Shown one piece after another: positions 7,132-16,102 of a stretch of 64,000 nucleotides of DNA. The notes beneath the pieces were generated by a model, which was given only the letters and a program-made list of their open reading frames with translations, was not told the DNA's origin and did no database searches. How positions within the stretch are numbered: position 1 is the stretch's first letter; every line of letters begins with the position of its first letter. This DNA comes from Thalassotalea_F euphylliae (GTDB lineage: Bacteria > Pseudomonadota > Gammaproteobacteria > Enterobacterales > Alteromonadaceae), in contig NZ_JBHUIB010000003.1 of the NCBI RefSeq assembly GCF_042682785.1, positions 558,001-622,000 on the forward strand, given 5' to 3'. Both the position numbers and the translations under genes were made by a program.

Positions 7132-9159
7132 ATGCAAAAATTTTGTCGTATCGCACTTGCCATTTCTTTCGCTTTCTCTTCGACAGCTTTTGCTTTTGAA
7201 GATGTTTCCGAAAAAGCGCTTCCCGTTCTAAAACCTGAACAACAGCACGCAGCTGCAAGTAAACGAATAACGGCACAATTTACGCGAGCCCATTATAAGC
7301 AAATATCTGTTGATGACACACTGTCACAACAGATATTTGAGCGTTACCTCAAGCAACTCGATTATTCCAAGAATGTATTCCTCGCATCAGACATTGCAGG
7401 TCTGCAAAAATATCGTGAAGACTTCGACCACGTTATTGCTCGCGGAAAGCTCAATGTTGCCTACGATATCTACAACCTGAACCTAAAAAGACGCTTAGAG
7501 CGTTACGAATATGCGTTAACCTTGCTGGATAAACCCTTTGATTTCACTGTTAAAGAGTCATACAACTTTGATAGAGAAGATGCAGCATATGCCAAAGATG
7601 TTGATGAGCTAAATGAGCTTTGGCGTCAAAAAGTAAAATACGATGCGCTGAACCTTACTCTTGCGGGTAAAGAGTGGGAAAAGGTTCAAGAGGTATTGGG
7701 TAAACGATACCGTTATGCCATAAAACGCTTGAAGCAAAGTGAAAGTGAAGACGTCTTCCAGATTGTAATGAACAGCTTTGCACGTGTCGTAGAGCCTCAT
7801 ACGTCATACCTTTCTCCACGGAATGCAGAGCGCTTCCAAATGGAAATGAATCTTTCGCTAGAAGGTATTGGTGCAGTGCTTCGTGCAGAGGAAGATTACA
7901 CCGTAATTCAAAGTATTGTGAATGGTGGTCCTGCGGACAAATCAAATCAGCTCAAGCCAAAAGATCGCATTGTCGGTGTTGCCCAAGGCGAGGATGAATT
8001 TGAAGATGTTGTTGGTTGGCGTTTAGATGACGTTGTCGAACTGATAAAGGGACCTAAGGGTAGTAATGTACGATTGCAAGTACTGCCTGGTGAGTCTGAC
8101 GATGCCTCAAGTATGAAGATAGTGTCTATTGTTCGCGACAAAATCAAACTTGAAGATCGTGCGGCAAAATCAGACGTATACTACGAAAATTCGTTAGAGC
8201 AAACCGGCAAAAAGCTGGGTGTTATTACTATTCCTAGCTTCTATAACAACTTGTCTCGTGACGTTAAAGCCGAGCTTGAGAAGTTGAAAGAAGAAAAAGT
8301 AGAAGGTGTAATCGTTGATTTACGTGGCAATGGTGGTGGTTCGTTAACTGAGGCAACACTTTTAACTGGTCTATTTATTGATAAAGGGCCAGTTGTTCAA
8401 GTGCGTGACGGCGCTAATCGTGTGCAAGTAAACAGCGACCGTGATGGATACAGCTACTACGAAGGGCCATTAACGGTGATGGTTGACCGTTACAGCGCAT
8501 CTGCATCGGAAATCTTTTCCGCTGCAATTCAAGATTATGGACGTGGCGTTATTGTTGGTGAAAATACGTTCGGTAAAGGTACAGTGCAACAGCATCGTGG
8601 TTTAGGCCGAGTCTATGACTTATATGAAAACCCGCTTGGCAGCATTCAATTCACTATTGCAAAATTTTACCGTATCAATGGTGGCTCAACGCAGCATAGA
8701 GGTGTTCAACCTGACATTGCATTCCCTTCAGCGATAGAGCCTGAAGAGTGGGGCGAAAGCAAAGAAGAAAACGCACTGCCTTGGGATCAAATCTCAAAGG
8801 CTCGTTATCGTAAACTAGACGATTTGAGCACTGATTTAGCTTATCTGGACTCACTTCACCAAGAGCGAATCAAAACCAATCCTGAGTTTTTATACCTAGC
8901 AGATGATATTGCTGAATATAAAGCGGAAGAAGACGATAAGAGTATTTCTCTTAACTTGGAAGAGCGTAAGACTAAACGTGAAGAGCGTAAGGCGAAACGA
9001 TTAGTGAGAGCGAACGAAAGGCTTGGGCGATTGGGGTTAGCAAAAGTTGAAAATTTAGACGACTTGCCCGAAGCGCTTGATGAGTTAGATCCTTTCTTAG
9101 ATGAAACTGCAAAAATTACATTCGATTTAGTCGCATTAGGTAAGGTCGCTAAAAAGTAG
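7132..9159 (+). CDS. prc: carboxy-terminal (tail-specific) processing protease
   Basis: This periplasmic serine protease (Tsp/CtpA family, MEROPS S41) trims envelope proteins and controls peptidoglycan hydrolases such as MepS. The 675-residue protein has a signal peptide (ending AFAFED), an N-terminal helical domain, a PDZ domain at about residues 240-325 (LEGIGAVLR, GPADKSNQLKPKDRIVGV), the S41 core and a C-terminal DUF3340-like tail. By alignment with E. coli Prc (Ser430, Asp441, Lys455) the catalytic residues are Ser457 (SASASEIF), Asp468 and Lys482 (FGKGTVQQ). All are intact. Length matches the family, and a strong terminator ends the operon. Confidence 0.96.
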   Translation: MQKFCRIALAISFAFSSTAFAFEDVSEKALPVLKPEQQHAAASKRITAQFTRAHYKQISVDDTLSQQIFERYLKQLDYSKNVFLASDIAGLQKYREDFDHVIARGKLNVAYDIYNLNLKRRLERYEYALTLLDKPFDFTVKESYNFDREDAAYAKDVDELNELWRQKVKYDALNLTLAGKEWEKVQEVLGKRYRYAIKRLKQSESEDVFQIVMNSFARVVEPHTSYLSPRNAERFQMEMNLSLEGIGAVLRAEEDYTVIQSIVNGGPADKSNQLKPKDRIVGVAQGEDEFEDVVGWRLDDVVELIKGPKGSNVRLQVLPGESDDASSMKIVSIVRDKIKLEDRAAKSDVYYENSLEQTGKKLGVITIPSFYNNLSRDVKAELEKLKEEKVEGVIVDLRGNGGGSLTEATLLTGLFIDKGPVVQVRDGANRVQVNSDRDGYSYYEGPLTVMVDRYSASASEIFSAAIQDYGRGVIVGENTFGKGTVQQHRGLGRVYDLYENPLGSIQFTIAKFYRINGGSTQHRGVQPDIAFPSAIEPEEWGESKEENALPWDQISKARYRKLDDLSTDLAYLDSLHQERIKTNPEFLYLADDIAEYKAEEDDKSISLNLEERKTKREERKAKRLVRANERLGRLGLAKVENLDDLPEALDELDPFLDETAKITFDLVALGKVAKK

Positions 9160-9176
9160 CGAATGCTAGAAAAAAG

Positions 9177-9204
9177 AAAGCCGCCATGAAAAGGCGGCTT
9201 TTTT
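9177..9204 (+). terminator. terminator of the msrC-proQ-prc operon
   Basis: Perfect 9-bp GC-rich stem AAAGCCGCC/GGCGGCTTT (9177-9185 with 9193-9201) with a seven-base loop and a T-run to 9204. Confidence 0.92.
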
Positions 9205-9388
9205 GTATCCATTTCTGCACAAATGTTTATACAACAAGCCCGAATAGTTATACAAATACGCTCTATGATGTGCTTCGTATTTTAGTATAATTACTTTAAT
9301 AAATGTCTTGCAGTAGTTACTAACTGTAGGCATGTTATTTAGCCGTCTACTCGGCTCAAAATAATTATTATTAGGATTTACACAAGCA

Positions 9389-10849
9389 ATGACTGATCAA
9401 ATTGAATCTCAACCAAGAATTCCGAGTATGGTTGACGCATTAATCCCCATTATTTCGCTGGTGATTATGCTTGCCTTCGCGGTGGTGTATTTTGGTGACA
9501 ATTCATCTTACGGCCCGAACCAAATTGCGCTATTGGTTGCTATGGGAATAGCCATACTTATTGGCTTAAAAAATGGCTTTAGTTGGCCAGATATTGAGAA
9601 AGCGATAGTTAATGGTATTTCATTATCGTTAGGGGCTATTCTGATACTGCTGGCAGTAGGTGCATTGATTGGCACATGGTTACTGTCAGGTACCGTACCA
9701 ACTATGATTTATTACGGACTGCAAATACTTGACCCTAGCTGGTTCTATGCAGCGTCTTGTATCATTTGTGGTATTGTCGCTATGAGTATTGGTAGCTCTT
9801 GGACGACCGCCGCTACAATTGGTGTAGCGCTACTAGGGATTTCTCAGGGATTAGAGCTTTCCTCTGCAATAACAGCTGGTGCCGTTATTTCTGGTGCATA
9901 TTTTGGTGATAAAGTATCACCGCTTTCTGAAACAACTAACCTAGCGCCAGCTGTTGCTGGTAGTGAACTTTTTGAACATATTCGCTATATGCTATGGACG
10001 ACAGTACCTTCAATTTGTACTGCTATCATTATTTTCATCATTTTAGGTTTAACAGAAACGAGCTCTGCAAACAGTGTGGCAATCGATACCCTTAACCAGC
10101 AATTAGCAGATCAGTTTAACCTTTCGCCACTCAACCTTATTCCGCTTGTTGTATTACTCGCGCTAGCATTGAAAAAAGTACCGGCTTTTCCAGCTGTTTC
10201 AATTGGTGCAATCTTAGGTGCTATTTGGGCCGTAATATTCCAACAAGAGCTAATCGCAAGGCTTGCCGCAGAAGGGATTGAAAGTGTTCGAGCAACATTA
10301 ACTGTTGTGTGGACGGCGTTCTTTGATGGTGTTTCTGTTGAGACTGGTAACTCTGAGCTCAATGACTTACTGAGCGGTGGTGGTATGGCGTCGATGCTAA
10401 ACACTATCTGGTTGATTATGTGTGCCTTGAGCTTTGGTGCAGTACTAGAGCACTTAGGTATGCTAAGAAAGTTCGTAGATTCAATTCTAGCAGCAGCGAA
10501 ATCTACAGGAAGTTTGATTACCAGTACTGTAGCTACGTGTATTGGCACTAACTTAATTACTGCTGACCAATACATGGCGATAGTCATGCCTGGTCGAATG
10601 TATAAAGAAGAGTATGAGCGTCGCGGATTGCACCCTGTAGTACTAAGTCGTACGTTAGAAGACTCTGGCACCATTACATCGCCATTGATTCCGTGGAATA
10701 CATGTGGTGCTTACATGCATAGTGTCTTAATGGTAAATCCATTAGAGTACGTTTTTTATTGCTTCTTTAATTTAATTAATCCGGTATTAGCTGTTGTATA
10801 TGGTTTTGTTGGCTTTAAAATTAAAAAATTAGTTAAGGCTGAAAGCTAA
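9389..10849 (+). CDS. nhaC: Na+/H+ antiporter, NhaC family
   Basis: This 486-residue inner-membrane protein has about eleven to twelve hydrophobic helices. It carries NhaC family landmarks: GAVISGAYFGDKVSPLSETTNLA at about residues 168-190 (ion path) and the second-half repeat 'ATCIGTNLITADQYMAIVMPG' followed by 'LEDSGTITSPLIPWNTCG'. NhaC proteins exchange Na+ for H+, sometimes with organic anions such as malate/lactate, so the exact substrate pair is open. Sodium homeostasis fits a marine host. The gene stands alone, with terminators on both sides. Confidence 0.88.
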   Translation: MTDQIESQPRIPSMVDALIPIISLVIMLAFAVVYFGDNSSYGPNQIALLVAMGIAILIGLKNGFSWPDIEKAIVNGISLSLGAILILLAVGALIGTWLLSGTVPTMIYYGLQILDPSWFYAASCIICGIVAMSIGSSWTTAATIGVALLGISQGLELSSAITAGAVISGAYFGDKVSPLSETTNLAPAVAGSELFEHIRYMLWTTVPSICTAIIIFIILGLTETSSANSVAIDTLNQQLADQFNLSPLNLIPLVVLLALALKKVPAFPAVSIGAILGAIWAVIFQQELIARLAAEGIESVRATLTVVWTAFFDGVSVETGNSELNDLLSGGGMASMLNTIWLIMCALSFGAVLEHLGMLRKFVDSILAAAKSTGSLITSTVATCIGTNLITADQYMAIVMPGRMYKEEYERRGLHPVVLSRTLEDSGTITSPLIPWNTCGAYMHSVLMVNPLEYVFYCFFNLINPVLAVVYGFVGFKIKKLVKAES

Positions 10850-10876
10850 GTTTTATTGAATAGCTATTCACTGATA

Positions 10877-10900
10877 AAGCCTGCATAAGCAGGCTTTTTT
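10877..10900 (+). terminator. terminator of the NhaC gene
   Basis: AAGCCTGC (10877-10884) pairs with GCAGGCTT (10889-10896) around an ATAA loop and is followed by T residues to 10900. Confidence 0.9.
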
Positions 10901-10935
10901 ATGTCCATTTTTGAAGATTTAGATTGAGAGACATC

Positions 10936-13503
10936 ATGTCAGAATTTACGCCACGATTTTTAGCGGACTATCAACCAAGTCCATATCGCATTCACCAAAC
11001 ACGTTTAGTTATTGATTTAGACGACCATAAAACCAAAGTGACAAGTCAACTTTCTATGGAGAAAGTGGCGACAGACAGCCAACCGCTAGAGTTAGATGGC
11101 GAGCATTTAACATTGGTTTCGTTGTTAGTAGATGGTAAAGAAATAGCAGAGAGCAATTACAGCGTTTCAGATAGCTCACTTGTTATTGAAGGGTTGTCTG
11201 GCGAATTTACACTGGATATCGTCACTGAAATCGACCCAGCCAACAACACTGCATTAGAAGGCTTATACAAGTCTGGACAAGCCTATTGCACGCAATGTGA
11301 AGCAGAGGGCTTTAGGCGTATTACCTATTATTTAGATCGCCCCGATGTGATGTCTATTTTCACCACGAAAGTAATTGGTGATAAAGCTTCCTATCCATAT
11401 TTGCTAGCTAACGGAAATCCGGTTGAGCGGGGACAACTGGAAAATGGAAAGCATTTTGTCACTTGGCACGACCCGTTCCCGAAACCATGTTACTTGTTTG
11501 CGCTAGTGGCGGGTGATTTTGATTTGTTGGCTGACACATATACGACATCTTCAGGTAAAGACGTTGCTTTGGAGATATTCGTAGATAAAGGAAACCGATC
11601 AAAAGCAGAGCATGCAATGGCATCGTTAAAGCATTCAATGCGCTGGGATGAAGAGACGTTTGGCCTAGTGTATGACTTAGACATATACATGATTGTTGCT
11701 GTCGATTTCTTCAACATGGGTGCTATGGAAAACAAAGGGCTTAATGTGTTCAATAGCAAATATGTATTGGCAGATACGGCAAGCGCTACCGATGTAGACT
11801 TCTTTAATATTGAAGCCGTCATTGCACATGAGTACTTTCATAATTGGACAGGTAACCGAATAACGTGTCGTGATTGGTTTCAACTTAGCTTGAAAGAAGG
11901 ATTGACTGTATTCCGTGACCAGCAATTCAGTGCGGATATGCACTCTGCTGCAGTTACTCGCATTAAAAACGTAAAAGTATTGAGAGCCCAGCAATTTGCA
12001 GAAGATGCCGGCCCAATGTCTCACCCGATCCGACCTGAAAAAGTGATGGAGATGAATAACTTCTACACACTGACTGTTTATGAAAAGGGTGCCGAAGTCA
12101 TTCGCATGCTTCATACCTTACTGGGTAAACAAGGCTTTAGAGCTGGTATGGATCGTTATTTTGAAAAGTTTGATGGGATGGCCGTCACTTGCGATGATTT
12201 TGTTAACGCGATGGCTGAAGCGAATAACCGAGACCTGTCGATATTCAAACGCTGGTATGGTCAATCAGGTACACCTGAAGTCACGATAGAAAAGCGATAT
12301 TTTGATGAGCGACTTCATTTAACATTCAGCCAGGTAACCCCAGCGTCACCATCACAACCTGAAAAGCAAGCGCTACATATCCCTATCAAAGTAGAGTTTA
12401 TCAAGCCAGCATCGAACGAAGTCATAGAAGAGCTATTGGAGCTTAAATCTGAAAGTGAAACCTGGTCATTTGATGTTCCTCAATCGACAGTTGTAGCACC
12501 ATTTGCGGAGTTTTCTGCACCCGTTAAGGTACATTTTGAACAGTCGGATGACGAACTATTGTCCATCGTTGAACACGCTAAAGATAGCTTCAGTGTATGG
12601 GAGGCCGGGCAGTCCATATTACGTAAAGAAGTGGTTCGCCTCATGCAAAACGATAATGACGAAATTTCAGAGAGTGTAATGCGAACATTTCAGGCTGTTA
12701 TCGATGCAGATATTGATCCTGCCTTTAAAGCGTTGATGCTAACGTTGCCTTCATTTGATGAAGTTACAGGATCAGAACAGAACGTTAATGCACAAGCCCT
12801 AGTTGAAGTGCTAGAGCGCTTGAAAATTTTTGTGGCAAATGTATTTGAACAACCATTGTTGAGTCTCTTTGATGAATCTAGAAAATCAATTAATTCTGAT
12901 GCTCAAAGTGCACCAGGACAACGTGCGCTCTCTTCTGTTGTACTAAACTACTTAGCAGTAAAGCCAGAACATCATGAACTGGTGTCCAAGTTATTCGGCA
13001 ACGCAGACAACATGACTGACCAACTAGCCGCACTGACTATTGCCGTGAGACAGCAAACATCAGGTGCAGGCACTTTATTGCAAAAGTTTGAGCAGCAGTG
13101 GATTAATGACACGTTGGTGATGGACAAATGGTTTAGCGTAAACACTAATATTCCAAGCAGTGATTTGTTTGCCCACATGGAGGCGTTAAAAACACGCCCT
13201 GATTTTGAAATGACAAACCCTAACCGAGTGCGTGCGTTAGTAGGGGCTTTTGCGATGCAAAACCCTAAACAGTTTCATTGTAAATCGGGGCAGGGGTATA
13301 ACTTCCTTGCGAATATGGTCGTAGAAATGGACAAACTTAACCCGCAGGTAGCGTCGCGCCTAATAACTCCACTTATTCAACGTGAGGCATTCTCTGGCGA
13401 ATATCAAAAACTTATGACTCAGGCATTGGAAACTATTATCCAATCACCGCAACTATCAAAAGATATTACAGAGAAGCTAAACGCGGCATTAGCAGAGCAG
13501 TAA
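10936..13503 (+). CDS. pepN: aminopeptidase N (M1 family)
   Basis: This zinc aminopeptidase removes N-terminal residues in the last steps of cytoplasmic protein turnover. ATG 10936 is chosen over the in-frame TTG at 10924; the resulting 855-residue protein agrees with the bacterial PepN length. The exopeptidase motif GAMEN is at 262-266, and the zinc site HEYFH is at 298-302 with the third ligand Glu at 321, each one residue off the E. coli numbering. A C-terminal Ig-like and helical-repeat region follows as usual. DUF2835 begins 2 bases after the stop, so the two are co-transcribed. Confidence 0.97.
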   Translation: MSEFTPRFLADYQPSPYRIHQTRLVIDLDDHKTKVTSQLSMEKVATDSQPLELDGEHLTLVSLLVDGKEIAESNYSVSDSSLVIEGLSGEFTLDIVTEIDPANNTALEGLYKSGQAYCTQCEAEGFRRITYYLDRPDVMSIFTTKVIGDKASYPYLLANGNPVERGQLENGKHFVTWHDPFPKPCYLFALVAGDFDLLADTYTTSSGKDVALEIFVDKGNRSKAEHAMASLKHSMRWDEETFGLVYDLDIYMIVAVDFFNMGAMENKGLNVFNSKYVLADTASATDVDFFNIEAVIAHEYFHNWTGNRITCRDWFQLSLKEGLTVFRDQQFSADMHSAAVTRIKNVKVLRAQQFAEDAGPMSHPIRPEKVMEMNNFYTLTVYEKGAEVIRMLHTLLGKQGFRAGMDRYFEKFDGMAVTCDDFVNAMAEANNRDLSIFKRWYGQSGTPEVTIEKRYFDERLHLTFSQVTPASPSQPEKQALHIPIKVEFIKPASNEVIEELLELKSESETWSFDVPQSTVVAPFAEFSAPVKVHFEQSDDELLSIVEHAKDSFSVWEAGQSILRKEVVRLMQNDNDEISESVMRTFQAVIDADIDPAFKALMLTLPSFDEVTGSEQNVNAQALVEVLERLKIFVANVFEQPLLSLFDESRKSINSDAQSAPGQRALSSVVLNYLAVKPEHHELVSKLFGNADNMTDQLAALTIAVRQQTSGAGTLLQKFEQQWINDTLVMDKWFSVNTNIPSSDLFAHMEALKTRPDFEMTNPNRVRALVGAFAMQNPKQFHCKSGQGYNFLANMVVEMDKLNPQVASRLITPLIQREAFSGEYQKLMTQALETIIQSPQLSKDITEKLNAALAEQ

Positions 13504-13505
13504 GA

Positions 13506-13721
13506 TTGAAATATTACTTTACGCTAACAATGACACCTGAAGAATTCCTGCCCTATTACAGAGGGCAGTACTCGAGCATTGTTACCACAGCATCGAATGG
13601 CCAGCGGGTTCAATTTCCCGCTATGCATATGAGAAAATTTATGACGGCAGGCGGCGTTAAGGGCACATTTTGCTTAGAAACTGCGAATAATAAATTCATT
13701 TCATTAACAAAATTACGATAA
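13506..13721 (+). CDS. DUF2835 small protein (TTG start)
   Basis: The 71-residue protein matches the DUF2835 pattern well: a start of the form KYYFTLTMTPEEFLPYYRG, then VQFPAMHMRKFMTAGGVKG and a terminal FCLETANNKFISL. The family begins at this position elsewhere as I recall it, which supports the unusual TTG start only 2 bases after pepN and translation by coupling. Its function is unknown; it is soluble and lies beside pepN in many Alteromonadales and Vibrionales. Confidence 0.85.
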   Translation: MKYYFTLTMTPEEFLPYYRGQYSSIVTTASNGQRVQFPAMHMRKFMTAGGVKGTFCLETANNKFISLTKLR

Positions 13722-14037
13722 TTAGAGTATATGCTTTAAACAGTGGTCTGACCAAGTGGCGTATTATAGATAGAGGTTATGTTAGGTATGTAGTCCATAA
13801 TACGCTTGTTCTTCCGGCAATACCTCTTACCTTTAAAATGTTTAAAACAAGTGTTTTAAACGAGTTATCGAAAAACTGCTTTTATAGTGTACAGGTCATG
13901 AAAAATAAGTGCCTTTTGTTGGTCGTTTTGCCCTTGCCTCATAGTGAAAATGATGCAATTATTGTTTAATCCACAAAGTGGACACTAAAAAAATAAGAAG
14001 TAGAAAATACTTTGTTTCAGGACTGGGGAGAGAATGA
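13722..14037 (+). promoter_or_regulatory. upstream region of the DUF1302 operon
   Basis: The 316-base gap holds a perfect palindrome (13840-13861, listed separately), a TATAGT -10-like hexamer at 13883-13888, and a strong GGGGAGAG ribosome binding site at 14025-14032. No coding potential was seen. Confidence 0.55.
13840..13861. promoter_or_regulatory. perfect palindrome, candidate operator for the DUF1302 operon
   Basis: GTTTAAAAC (13840-13848) is repeated inverted as GTTTTAAAC (13853-13861) with a 4-base spacer. It lies about 22 bases before a TATAGT -10-like sequence, so it would overlap the -35 region. The shape is that of a site for a dimeric TetR- or FadR/PsrA-like regulator. The regulator is not in the window. 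Confidence 0.55.
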
Positions 14038-16089
14038 ATGAAACATAGCCCTCGTGTATCGTTTTGCAAAAAGCCTTTGGCGATAGGTGTAACAGCCGCG
14101 CTAATGGCAATGACTGCATCGTCAGCTTCGGCTGCAAACTTCCAATTAGGCGATTTTGATATTAGCTTCGACTCTACCTTCTCATTAGGTACCAGCATCC
14201 GAGTTGAAGATCGCAACTGGAATGACAACATCGGTAAAGCTAATAATGTAAACAATGGTTTCGACTTTAGCACTTACCATCCTTCATTTAATGTACAACC
14301 AACAGGCGCTGAGTTATGGGATGGTCAGGGTATATACTCAACCAACGGTGACAACGGCAATTTAAACTTCGATTCTGGCGAAGCATTTTCTACTGTATTT
14401 AAAGGTGTGCATGAACTAGATATCCGCTACGAAAACATGGGTGTTTTCGTTCGTGGAATGTACTTCTATGATTTTGAAATGTCGGATGAAGACCGTGCAT
14501 GGTCAAATCCAACATCAGGCATTAACAACGATCCTTGTCGTGATAGCGAAGCTGAAGAACAGCTTTGTCAAGACGTTCGATTGTTAGATGCATTCTTCTA
14601 TGGTGATTTCGATATTGGTGAAATGCCATTCTCTGTTCGCGTTGGTCAACAGGTCATTAGTTGGGGTGAAAGTACGTTGATCGCTCATGGTATTAGTGAG
14701 TTGAACCCGGTTGATATTGCGCGTTTACGTGCGCCGGGTGCTGAAGTTAAAGAAGCGTTTATTCCTTTCGGCGCTGTATGGGCGTCATTAGGTGTAACAG
14801 AGAACTTTAACATCGAAGCTTTCTACCAATACGACTGGGAAAAAACAATAATCCCAGCGCCAGGTAGCTACTTCTCTACAAACGACTTTGCTGGTGACGG
14901 TGGTCACTACAACAACGTACAGTTGAACTTCTCAAGTAACCCAGACATGGATCTTGACTTTGTTTTAGCTGGGCTAAATGGGTTGGGTGATATGTTAAGT
15001 TCAGGTGACCCTGCGCAAATAGCTGCAGCTTCTGCGGGTTACTTAGGTTACGGTACAAAACTAACGTTGCGTGCACCAGGGGACAAAGCAGTAATCGAGC
15101 CGGAAGATGGTGGCCAATATGGTTTGCGCTTATCTTGGTATCTACCTGAATTAAACGATACCGAGATTAGTTTATACCACATGAACTACCACAGCCGTCG
15201 TCCTTTGTTTTCTGGAATTACAGCTGACTTTACGACAGCTTCTGTTGCTCAGGATTTGAATTTCATCGCTGGTAACCAAATTACTGAAGACAACTATTAC
15301 GACCTAGCTGGCTTCTCTAAAGTGTTATTGTCATACCCTGAAGACATCAAACTTTATGCAATGAGCTTCAACACTACGATTGGTACAACAGCATTCGCTG
15401 GTGAAGTCACTTACCGTCAAGATGAGCCTTTACAGATTGACGACGTAGAGTTGTTATTCGCGGCAATGCCACAACAACTTGCTAATGCAGGTATTCGCCC
15501 TGATTTAGACGGCGTTTCTCAAATGCCAGTATTCGGTCCTGGCGAACAGGCAGACGGTTTCATTCTGTCTGACACAGTGCAAGCGCAGTTCACGCTGACT
15601 CACTTATTTGGACCTACATTTGGTGCAAGCCAGTTAACTGGTCTACTAGAAGTGGGTGGTATCAATATTAATGATATGCCTGATGAAGATGAACTACGTT
15701 TAAATGGTCCTGGTACTGCACGTAATGGCGGTATAGCGGGTAAAGAAGGCCTAGAATTAGCGATTCAAGATGGTGTTGAAACAAACCCATTCCCAGAAGA
15801 GTTCTCTTGGGGCTACCGTGCACTAGTTAAGCTCGATTACAACAACGTATTCGCGGGTATTAATGTATCTCCTCGAATCGTTTTCTCACACGATGTAAAA
15901 GGTATTACACCTGATCCATTGTTCCTGTTTATTGAAGATCGTAAGTCGGTTTCATTCGGTCTTGATTTCGATTACCAAAGTCGTTGGCAAGCAAACTTCG
16001 GTTACAATGCATTCTTCGATGGTGTAGGTACGACCAATAAACTAGAAGACAGAGATTTCATCTCGTTTAGTATCAAGTACTCGATTTAA
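14038..16089 (+). CDS. DUF1302 outer-membrane protein
   Basis: The 683-residue protein has a long signal peptide (cleavage near ASAANFQLG) and a DUF1302 body, predicted to be a large beta-barrel: 'FDISFDSTFSLGTSIRVEDRNW' at the mature start, many aromatic-girdled strands, and a closing strand ending 'ISFSIKYSI'. An internal 'RVGQQVISWGES...ISELNPVDIARLRAPG' block is characteristic. Family members sit beside DUF1329 and RND-type genes in Pseudomonas, Alcanivorax and Marinobacter-like genomes and are linked by context to hydrophobic compounds; the substrate is not known. GGGGAGAG upstream supports the start. The DUF1329 gene starts 13 bases downstream. Confidence 0.85.
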   Translation: MKHSPRVSFCKKPLAIGVTAALMAMTASSASAANFQLGDFDISFDSTFSLGTSIRVEDRNWNDNIGKANNVNNGFDFSTYHPSFNVQPTGAELWDGQGIYSTNGDNGNLNFDSGEAFSTVFKGVHELDIRYENMGVFVRGMYFYDFEMSDEDRAWSNPTSGINNDPCRDSEAEEQLCQDVRLLDAFFYGDFDIGEMPFSVRVGQQVISWGESTLIAHGISELNPVDIARLRAPGAEVKEAFIPFGAVWASLGVTENFNIEAFYQYDWEKTIIPAPGSYFSTNDFAGDGGHYNNVQLNFSSNPDMDLDFVLAGLNGLGDMLSSGDPAQIAAASAGYLGYGTKLTLRAPGDKAVIEPEDGGQYGLRLSWYLPELNDTEISLYHMNYHSRRPLFSGITADFTTASVAQDLNFIAGNQITEDNYYDLAGFSKVLLSYPEDIKLYAMSFNTTIGTTAFAGEVTYRQDEPLQIDDVELLFAAMPQQLANAGIRPDLDGVSQMPVFGPGEQADGFILSDTVQAQFTLTHLFGPTFGASQLTGLLEVGGININDMPDEDELRLNGPGTARNGGIAGKEGLELAIQDGVETNPFPEEFSWGYRALVKLDYNNVFAGINVSPRIVFSHDVKGITPDPLFLFIEDRKSVSFGLDFDYQSRWQANFGYNAFFDGVGTTNKLEDRDFISFSIKYSI

Positions 16090-16102
16090 GGGAACAACGA
16101 TA

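Noticed and set aside
10111..10674. 187-codon open frame on the minus strand inside the NhaC gene
   Set aside because: It is fully antisense to a membrane-protein gene with a clear family match; its composition mirrors the hydrophobic coding strand, and no ribosome binding site or neighbour supports it.
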